The notes beneath the pieces are model-generated. The model saw only the letters and a list, made by a program, of their open reading frames with translations, was not told the origin of the DNA and did no database searches. From Winogradskyella sp. (GTDB taxonomy: Bacteria; Bacteroidota; Bacteroidia; Flavobacteriales; Flavobacteriaceae): a stretch of 64,000 bases of DNA. The stretch spans positions 163,629 to 227,628 of the forward strand of contig JAOEWO010000001.1 of the NCBI GenBank assembly GCA_028383925.1, written 5' to 3'. Position numbers and translations under genes: made by a program. This document shows, piece by piece, positions 58,068 to 64,000 of the stretch. Position 1 is the stretch's first letter. Each line of letters starts with the position of its first letter.

Positions 58068-58505
58068 ATGAAAACAAAAGAAATCATAAAGTTATTACCC
58101 TATCAAAAACCCTTTCTATTTGTAGAAGGCATCGATACTGTTTCAGAAAATGGAATCACAGGCCATTACACCTTTAAAGAAGACGAATCGTTTTACGAAG
58201 GTCATTTTAAAAACAATCCAATAACACCAGGTGTGATTCTCACAGAATGTATGGCACAAATAGGGTTGGTATGTTTGGGTATTTATTTGTTGAAAGATGA
58301 ATTAGATAAGGCTTCTAGACCACAAATAGCTTTAACAGCGCATCAAATGGATTATTATCTTCCGGTATTACCAAACGAGAGGGTCATAGTGATTTCTGAA
58401 AAGGAGGTGTTTCGTTTTAATAAATTAAAGTGTAAAGTGAAAATGTTAAATGAAAAAGGAGATTTGGTGTGTCGTGGACAAATATCAGGAATGCTTAAAG
58501 TATGA
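58068..58505 (+). CDS. FabZ-like 3-hydroxyacyl-ACP dehydratase
   Basis: 145 residues, hot-dog fold. It opens IIKLLPYQKPFLFVEGID, as in FabZ. The catalytic His46 is in FYEGHFKNNPITPGVILTE, with the acidic partner Glu60 in TECMAQIG. It dehydrates 3-hydroxyacyl-ACP to enoyl-ACP. Its stop overlaps the ATG of the ketosynthase gene (ATGA), so the two are translationally coupled. As a cluster-bound extra dehydratase it probably serves the acyl starter line. Confidence 0.9.
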   Translation: MKTKEIIKLLPYQKPFLFVEGIDTVSENGITGHYTFKEDESFYEGHFKNNPITPGVILTECMAQIGLVCLGIYLLKDELDKASRPQIALTAHQMDYYLPVLPNERVIVISEKEVFRFNKLKCKVKMLNEKGDLVCRGQISGMLKV

Positions 58506-59776
58506 AAAAAAGAGTAGTGATTACGGGTTTAGGGGTTGTTGCACCAAATGGTGTTGGTGTATCTGATTTTACAAAAGCCTTAAAAGAAGGCACGTCAGGA
58601 ATTACATTTCATCAAGAATTAAAAGATTTAAAGTTTTCATGTCAAATAGGAGGTGTCCCAAACATTTCAGACGAAAAAAAATCAGAATATTTTACAGATT
58701 TACAATTAAGAGGTTTTAATAGCTCAGGGATTTTATATGGTTGCATAGCAGGAATAGACGCATGGAAAGATGCGGGTTTTGATATGAACCCAGAAACTCA
58801 ACTCGATTATAATACAGGCTTAATTTTTGGAACCGGAACATCTGGTGTTGATAAGTTTAGAGAAGCCATATATAAAGTAGATGAAGGTAATGTAAGACGT
58901 ATGGGAAGTACTGTAGTTTTACAAACTATGGCTAGTGGAGTAAGCGCTTATTTAAGCGGCATGTTAGGTTTGGGTAACCAAGTTACTACAAATTCTTCGG
59001 CCTGTACAACTGGTACAGAAGCCCTTTTAATGGGGTATGATCGTATACAAGCAGGTAAAGCAAAACGAATGTTGGTTGGTAGTTGTAGTGATCATGGCCC
59101 ATACCTTTGGGCTGGTTTTGATGCTATGCGCGTTATGACTTATAAGTACAATGAAGATCCTGAAAATGGTTGTAGACCAATGAGCGCAACAGCTTCTGGC
59201 TTTGTGCCTGGTAGTGGTGCAGGTGCACTTGTTTTAGAATCTTTAGAAAGTGCATTAGAACGTGGTGCAACTATTTATGCTGAGGTTTTAGGTGGTGAAG
59301 TAAATTCTGGCGGACAACGACAAGGTGGTACGTTAACAGCACCAAACTCTCAAGCCGTGCAACGTTGTATTGCAAAAGCCATAGAAAATTCTGGTATAGA
59401 TTCTAATACCATTCAGGTTATTAATGGACACTTAACAGCAACCTCTAAAGATGGTTTAGAAATTGAAAACTGGACAAAAGCTTTAGGAAGAGAAAAGCAT
59501 AATTTTCCGTTTATAAACTCAACAAAATCTATGATTGGTCACTGTTTGGCAGCAGCAGGAGCTATTGAATGTGTGGCGAGTATTATTCAATTAAAAGAGC
59601 AGTTTGTAGCACCAAATATAAATTGCGATGATTTGCATCCTGATATTGAAAGCTTGATAGATTCGAAATGTATTCCAACAGAAAAAATAGATTTGAATTT
59701 TGACGTTATTGCCAAGGCAAGTTTTGGTTTTGGGGATGTTAATGCCTGTGTAATTTTTAAGACCTATAAGTATTAA
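58502..59776 (+). CDS. FabF-like beta-ketoacyl-ACP synthase
   Basis: 424 residues, KAS I/II family. Catalytic Cys168 in TTNSSACTTGTEAL; the two His are His310 (VINGHLTATSKDG) and His347 (STKSMIGHCLAAAGA), with Lys342 in the latter motif. It starts KKRVVITGLGVVAPNG like FabF. The first His motif reads NGHLTATS rather than the usual NAHGTST, a sign of a specialised clade. It elongates acyl-ACP with malonyl-ACP. It is coupled to the dehydratase gene. The next 143 bp (59777-59919) hold a repeat remnant (CACAGCGCTTGTCGAAGTG) and a possible -7 box TAACTTTA at 59895. Confidence 0.93.
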   Translation: MKKRVVITGLGVVAPNGVGVSDFTKALKEGTSGITFHQELKDLKFSCQIGGVPNISDEKKSEYFTDLQLRGFNSSGILYGCIAGIDAWKDAGFDMNPETQLDYNTGLIFGTGTSGVDKFREAIYKVDEGNVRRMGSTVVLQTMASGVSAYLSGMLGLGNQVTTNSSACTTGTEALLMGYDRIQAGKAKRMLVGSCSDHGPYLWAGFDAMRVMTYKYNEDPENGCRPMSATASGFVPGSGAGALVLESLESALERGATIYAEVLGGEVNSGGQRQGGTLTAPNSQAVQRCIAKAIENSGIDSNTIQVINGHLTATSKDGLEIENWTKALGREKHNFPFINSTKSMIGHCLAAAGAIECVASIIQLKEQFVAPNINCDDLHPDIESLIDSKCIPTEKIDLNFDVIAKASFGFGDVNACVIFKTYKY

Positions 59777-59919
59777 ATAGCCCTAGACAGACTTTTAATA
59801 AAGTGTTGTATCTTTTAGATTACAACTATAATTATTAGTAAAGCTATACAATTAGAATCTAGAAGTCTCACAGCGCTTGTCGAAGTGTTTTTCGTAACTT
59901 TACACTAAAAAATTGTACA

Positions 59920-60171
59920 ATGACTAACGAACAATTAATTACAAAATTAAAAGCAATCATTGCCCCTTATGTTCAAGATGAAGCGGCTTTTGCAACATTA
60001 AATGAAACTACAGATTTTGTAAAAGACCTAAAAATAAATTCGGCAAACCTAGTAGATATTATTTTAGATATTGAAGATGAGTTTGACATTCGACTAGAAA
60101 ACGAAGACATGGAAAAAATGCTCGATGTTAAAGCTGCCATAGATATTATTAACACCAAGTTAGCTAGCTAA
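59920..60171 (+). CDS. Acyl carrier protein
   Basis: 83 residues, acidic, helical. The phosphopantetheine Ser is Ser41 in DLKINSANLVDIILDIEDEFDI; the usual DSLD is replaced by NSAN, which marks a specialised ACP rather than the fatty-acid housekeeping one. The stop overlaps the PPTase start by one base (TAATG), so carrier and activating enzyme are made together. It probably carries the acyl intermediates for the cluster. Confidence 0.92.
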   Translation: MTNEQLITKLKAIIAPYVQDEAAFATLNETTDFVKDLKINSANLVDIILDIEDEFDIRLENEDMEKMLDVKAAIDIINTKLAS

Positions 60172-60782
60172 TGATAGGTAATGATATTGTTGATCTTAAA
60201 GAAGCAAAACTAAAATCGAACTGGCAAAGGCCTCGTTTTTTAGAGAAATTATTTACACAAAAAGAACAACAGTTTATTCATAATTCAGATAATGCCTTTT
60301 TAATGGTTTGGCGTCTGTGGAGCATAAAAGAAGCTGCTTATAAGCTGTACACACAATTAAATCCTAGTCGATTTTATAACCCTAAACAGTTTGAATGTGA
60401 TATGAATAGTTTAGATTATATAGTCCGTTACAAAGACTTTCAATGTTTTGTAAAAACGAAGATTAGTACTCAATATATTTTATCAGAAGCGCGCTTGGTA
60501 TCTTGTGAGATGATTTCAGATTGTATAGAAATACCTAATAATTCTTCTAAAATACAAAGCAGCATAATGATATCTTATGTTTTAAATGCTATTTCTAATG
60601 TATTCAGTATAACTAAAGAACAGCTTAAAATTGTGAAATCTGAATTTGGCATACCTCAGATATATCAACATTCAAAAAAAATAAATATTAGTATATCAAT
60701 AAGTCACCATGGGAATTATGGTGCTTATGCTATTTGTGATTTAGTTAGCTCGAGTGCAGTCGAGAGGTCTTTAAAATACTAG
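60171..60782 (+). CDS. 4'-phosphopantetheinyl transferase
   Basis: 203 residues. Motif 1 is MIGNDIVDLKEAK (metal Asp5), motif 3 is VWRLWSIKEAAYKLY (Lys53-Glu54), and FGIPQIYQ with ISISISHHGNYG lies near the end. It transfers phosphopantetheine from CoA to the Ser of the preceding ACP. Longer than AcpS (about 120), similar to half-Sfp forms with an extra region. The last 11 residues (SSSAVERSLKY) are encoded by a palindromic repeat (60748-60808), so the natural C-terminus has been replaced or extended. Confidence 0.88.
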   Translation: MIGNDIVDLKEAKLKSNWQRPRFLEKLFTQKEQQFIHNSDNAFLMVWRLWSIKEAAYKLYTQLNPSRFYNPKQFECDMNSLDYIVRYKDFQCFVKTKISTQYILSEARLVSCEMISDCIEIPNNSSKIQSSIMISYVLNAISNVFSITKEQLKIVKSEFGIPQIYQHSKKINISISISHHGNYGAYAICDLVSSSAVERSLKY

Positions 60783-60808
60783 AAATTAGGTCTCGACTGC
60801 GCTCGACC
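60748..60808. repeat. Paired palindromic repeat overlapping the PPTase 3-prime end
   Basis: GCTCGAGTGCAGTCGAGA (60748-60765) and its near reverse complement TCTCGACTGCGCTCGAC (60791-60807) flank about 25 bp. Same family as the repeat inside rnr (13737-13766). The PPTase stop lies between the two copies. Confidence 0.8.
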
Positions 60809-60821
60809 AGACAGAGAATTA

Positions 60822-63074
60822 ATGAAGCGACTGCAACTTATTATAGAATTCATCATCAAATTTAGAATAGCAATAATTATAATTATTGCAGTTTTAATGG
60901 GTGTTTCTGGGTATCAAACATTTCAAAAACTAAGAGTCGATAATTCGCTTTCTATTTGGTTTTTAGAGGATGATCCAAGCTATAAGGCCTATATAGATTT
61001 TCAAGAAGATTTTGGTTCAGATGAGATTTTTATTGCCATGCTACCGGTTAATAATGCTATTGGTGAATTAGAGATGAATGTATTGCATCAGCTTCATAGA
61101 GACATTGAGAGTTTACCTTATGTTAATACCACCTTTAGTTTAGCAAAAGCGAAGTACCCTATTTACGCAAATAGTAACATAAATTTTGACGCCTTATATA
61201 ACAGAAACCGAAGTGAAAAGGGCCTAAAAAGTTTGTTTTCAAAATTAGAAAACGTCACATCGCAATTAGTAACTAAAGATTATAAAAATCAGTTTTTTTA
61301 CATTCAACTTAATCCAACACCTACTGTTGAAGAAAAGCGCCAAGATATTGCGGGCGAATTGCGTACTATTATAGAAAAACACTATTCTAATTATTATTTA
61401 ACGGGTCCACCTGTTTTAAACGAGGCCTACAGTAAAGGCATTTACAAAGAGAGTTTAACTTTTGGCATATTAACCGTTCTTGTTATTACACTTTTATTAT
61501 TGTTTTTACTGCCTAGTAAGCGCTATTTGGTTATCTCGCTATTATCCGTTGCTGTGCCAGTAGGTTTGTTATTTGGTCTTATAACGTCTTTAGGGTTTGC
61601 ATTGAATATGATTTCTATGCTTATTCCTACCATACTCATGGTGTATAGTGTTAGTGATGCCGTACATATTATAAATATTTATCATAAAGAAGGGTTAGCA
61701 AACAAAGCACTATCTAAAGCTGGGCTATTAGCATTAGCGGTTCGTAAAAGTTTTACACCCTGTTTTTATACAACGCTTACAACATTTGTTGGTTATTTTG
61801 CATTGTACTTATCACCATTGCCAGCATTTAAAAACATGGGTGTTTTTACTTGTATTGGTTTAGCGCTTAGTTTTTTATCAGTTTATGTAATTACGATTAT
61901 AGGTTTTAGTTTTTTGACTTTAAATTTTGAAGCTGCTCAACCTATTTTACGTATAAAAAAGTATTCTCAAAGTAAATTTATTGCTTGGTTAAATGGGTTT
62001 ACGTCTCAGTACAAAACAACTATTATTATTTTGTTTACATCAGTACTTTTATTTGGGGTATATTCTATTTTTAATGTACAAATAGATACTAATTCTCGAG
62101 ATCTTTTAGCTGAAGGAAAGGCTAAACAAGACTTAAGAACGGTAGAGGTTGAGCTTGGCGGAAGTAATCGTTTACAGTTAAATATAGCAACAACAAATGG
62201 TGAAAAAATACTAACTAAGGATGCGATGAAACGTTTAGAGGGTTTTCAAAATAAACTTGAAAATAACCCACTAATTTCTAATCCGGTTTCTGTAATTACG
62301 ATAAAAACATTTTTAGAACAACGCACACCTGTTTTATTTCAATCTAATGTATCTCAAGACGCTATACAAAATACGTTAGGTGTTTTAGATGTGAATGACA
62401 ATAGTTTTTTTAAATTGTTTTCTGAAGATTTAACGACCGCTGGTTTTACTCTAACGCTTCGAGAGATGAAAACGTCTGAGTTAGAACAAGTTTTAAACGA
62501 TGTTAAAGTTGCTTTTAAAACGTCATTTGACACCACAGATTATAGTCTTGAAATTAACGGATTTGCGGTTGTATTTGCACAGTTAAATACTTTCATTTTA
62601 GAAACACAGTTTAAATCCTTTTTTGCTGCATTTTTTGTAGCCTTTTTGTGTCTATGGGTTTTTATAAAAAGTTTGAAGACGACACTTTTAGTATTAATTC
62701 CTAATTTATTACCTCTTATGGTTTTGGCCATTTTTATGAGTCTGTTAGGTATTCCGTTAGACGTATCTACAGCAATGATTACACCTATAATGTTGGGTAT
62801 TGCTATGGATGACACTATTCATCTGGTATATAAATACAGAAAAAGTGAAACCGTTTCTGGTACACCCGAGTTACGAATGAATAATGCCATGCGTTATACA
62901 GGAGGTGCTTTAATTTCTACAACTATTGCATTGGTAGGTGGTTTTTTAATTATTGCATCTAGCGCAACACCATCTGTAAGAGATTTTGGGTTGTTGTGTT
63001 CCGTTACTGTAGCTATAGCTTTAGTTACAGATATCTTTTATTTGCCTGCCTTATTAAAGCAGTTTGATAAGTAA
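60822..63074 (+). CDS. MMPL/RND family lipid exporter
   Basis: 750 residues with two halves, each with one leading segment, a large extracytoplasmic loop and five segments: IIEFIIKFRIAIIIIIAVLMG; loop about 30-205; ESLTFGILTVLVITLLLLFLL onward; second half from about 390 (TTIIILFTSVLLFGVYSIF); later segments near 605-740. The MISMLIPTILMVYSVSDAVHI and AMITPIMLGIAMDDTIHLVYKY helices carry the Asp residues expected for proton flow. MMPL proteins export lipids and hydrophobic metabolites. Last same-strand gene of the cluster, so it probably exports the product. It abuts the convergent ABC gene with stops touching. Confidence 0.9.
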   Translation: MKRLQLIIEFIIKFRIAIIIIIAVLMGVSGYQTFQKLRVDNSLSIWFLEDDPSYKAYIDFQEDFGSDEIFIAMLPVNNAIGELEMNVLHQLHRDIESLPYVNTTFSLAKAKYPIYANSNINFDALYNRNRSEKGLKSLFSKLENVTSQLVTKDYKNQFFYIQLNPTPTVEEKRQDIAGELRTIIEKHYSNYYLTGPPVLNEAYSKGIYKESLTFGILTVLVITLLLLFLLPSKRYLVISLLSVAVPVGLLFGLITSLGFALNMISMLIPTILMVYSVSDAVHIINIYHKEGLANKALSKAGLLALAVRKSFTPCFYTTLTTFVGYFALYLSPLPAFKNMGVFTCIGLALSFLSVYVITIIGFSFLTLNFEAAQPILRIKKYSQSKFIAWLNGFTSQYKTTIIILFTSVLLFGVYSIFNVQIDTNSRDLLAEGKAKQDLRTVEVELGGSNRLQLNIATTNGEKILTKDAMKRLEGFQNKLENNPLISNPVSVITIKTFLEQRTPVLFQSNVSQDAIQNTLGVLDVNDNSFFKLFSEDLTTAGFTLTLREMKTSELEQVLNDVKVAFKTSFDTTDYSLEINGFAVVFAQLNTFILETQFKSFFAAFFVAFLCLWVFIKSLKTTLLVLIPNLLPLMVLAIFMSLLGIPLDVSTAMITPIMLGIAMDDTIHLVYKYRKSETVSGTPELRMNNAMRYTGGALISTTIALVGGFLIIASSATPSVRDFGLLCSVTVAIALVTDIFYLPALLKQFDK

Positions 63075-63989
63075 TTATTGCGCTATTTTAAATTGAATAC
63101 TACATCCTTTTGCGAGTTCGCAGTTATGGTTAATTAAAATAGTCTCTGAGTTGTGTATGGCTTCAATTAACCAATAATTTCCGTTAAAATAAGTTGTTTG
63201 TACTACGGCTTTTAAATTAGAATGTTCAACAATTTTTAGCTGATGCGCATATACAATACCATAAGGCTCAATAAGATTAAACTCATCAAAAAAGGAAGCA
63301 ATTAAAGGTAGCTTCGGATTGTTGTATAATTGTTGAGGTGCGTCTTTTGCTATAATTTTTGAGCCGTTAAGCACCATAATTTCATCTGCAAAACCAAGTA
63401 CATCATTCTTGTCGTGTGTGGCTACAATACAGGCGATATTTTTTTCTTTAAGGTACTTAAAAATACTGCGCCTTAACGATTGTTTTTTAAAATTATCAAT
63501 ATGACTAAACGGTTCGTCTAATAGTATAATTTCGGGCTGGTTTGCTAAAGCTCTTGCAATGGCGACACGTTGCTTTTGGCCACCACTTAAGGTTTTAACT
63601 TTAGTTGTAGTAAAGGCTTCTAGTTCTACAACCTTTATTAGTTCATTAGTACGTCTTTGTTTTTCTTCTGGAAAAAAGTTTGAAAGGTGTTTACCTATAT
63701 TTTCTGCAACTGTAATAAATGGCATTAAGTCGAATTCTTGGGTCACGTATTTCATGAAATCATAACCAATAACGAGGTTATATTTTGGGCCTAAAATTTT
63801 GTCGTCCTTCCAGAATATTTGACCTTCTTTTAAGTCGTATTCTCCATAAATAAGTTTAAGCAAAGTGCTTTTGCCGCAGCCACTTTCACCTATAATAGCT
63901 AAGTTTTCGCCAGCTTTTACATTAAAGTTTATCGCCTTTAATATTTTTGTTTTAGAATACCCAAATGTGACATTTTTTACTTGAAGCAT
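63075..63989 (-). CDS. ABC transporter ATP-binding protein
   Basis: 304 residues; complete (ATG 63987-63989). Walker A GESGCGKSTLL (about residue 35), Q-loop near YVTQEFDLMPF, signature LSGGQKQRVAIARAL, Walker B EIILLDEPFSHID and switch His in ATHDKND. After the NBD (about 235 residues) there is a small C-terminal domain of about 65 residues (YGIVYAHQLKIVEHSNLKAVVQ) resembling the TOBE domain of import ATPases. The permease partner is not in view and probably lies outside. It is convergent with the MMPL gene, so not clearly part of the polyketide cluster. Confidence 0.9.
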   Translation of the reverse strand: MLQVKNVTFGYSKTKILKAINFNVKAGENLAIIGESGCGKSTLLKLIYGEYDLKEGQIFWKDDKILGPKYNLVIGYDFMKYVTQEFDLMPFITVAENIGKHLSNFFPEEKQRRTNELIKVVELEAFTTTKVKTLSGGQKQRVAIARALANQPEIILLDEPFSHIDNFKKQSLRRSIFKYLKEKNIACIVATHDKNDVLGFADEIMVLNGSKIIAKDAPQQLYNNPKLPLIASFFDEFNLIEPYGIVYAHQLKIVEHSNLKAVVQTTYFNGNYWLIEAIHNSETILINHNCELAKGCSIQFKIAQ

Positions 63990-64000
63990 AGTGCAAAAAT

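Noticed and set aside
53561-63074. Flexirubin or dialkylresorcinol (darABC) cluster
   Set aside because: Those use DarA/DarB-type enzymes with many KAS, aromatic ammonia-lyase and glycosyl/acyltransferase genes. Here the ring-forming enzyme is a type III PKS and those genes are absent.
1-64000. CRISPR arrays, rRNA genes or complete insertion sequences
   Set aside because: No regularly spaced repeats, no rRNA-like sequence and no transposase frame seen on either strand.

Overview
The window looks like one contiguous stretch of a Flavobacteriaceae (Bacteroidota) chromosome. It is AT-rich. Promoters match the Bacteroidota pattern TTTG-N19-TANNTTTG, for example upstream of gltX and of the CAT-anticodon tRNA. 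The gene content fits: type IX secretion sorting domains, a gliding-motility-associated C-terminal domain, a TonB-dependent barrel, a bL32-FabH block without plsX, and many GIN-head, DUF4175, DUF4345 and DUF1761 proteins. I cannot name the genus.

Layout. 1-7 kb: partial DUF4175 protein, alkane monooxygenase (alkB), gltX, an outer-membrane barrel gene broken by an in-frame stop, an SPFH protein and small envelope genes. 7-15 kb: glnS, a Zn-ribbon protein, folB, tRNA-Cys, a second gene with an in-frame stop, a LysE exporter, a GIN-head protein, a YbjQ protein and rnr. 15-15.8 kb: an 857-bp AT-rich non-coding region rich in DnaA-box-like 9-mers. 15.8-24 kb: rpiB, an ElaA-type acetyltransferase, a double-OmpA protein, a C-terminal processing protease, rnpA and three exported or metal-dependent hydrolases. 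24-40 kb: APC transporter with Usp domains, CPA-type antiporter, lepA, TonB-type barrel, TolB-like propeller lipoprotein, M28 peptidase, dusB, a LolC/E-like permease, rbfA and methylmalonyl-CoA epimerase. 40-43 kb: a tRNA, then a tyrosine recombinase of foreign codon usage, then the 3-prime end of a T9SS type B surface protein whose front part is missing. 43-49 kb: ribE, pdxA, DUF177-rpmF, fabH-accB-accC. 49-53 kb: a large secreted metallopeptidase and an oxidoreductase with an apparent internal deletion.

53.5-63.1 kb is the most interesting part. A flavoprotein, a methyltransferase and a type III polyketide synthase, the same enzyme triad that makes methylated phenolic lipids and quinones in Streptomyces (srs type), sit beside an enoyl-reductase-like SDR, a FabZ-like dehydratase, a FabF-like ketosynthase, an acyl carrier protein, a phosphopantetheinyl transferase, a YceI lipid-binding protein and an MMPL exporter. 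This suggests a self-contained line in which a private ACP-based system builds an acyl starter, the type III enzyme makes an aromatic or pyrone head, tailoring enzymes modify it, and MMPL/YceI move the lipid. The product is unknown from sequence.

Small palindromic repeats are scattered through the window. One is inserted in frame in rnr, one rewrites the end of the phosphopantetheinyl transferase, and an identical 20-bp palindrome sits both behind the antiporter gene and just before the polyketide synthase start codon. Four convergent gene pairs share the tetranucleotide TTAA as both of their stop codons.
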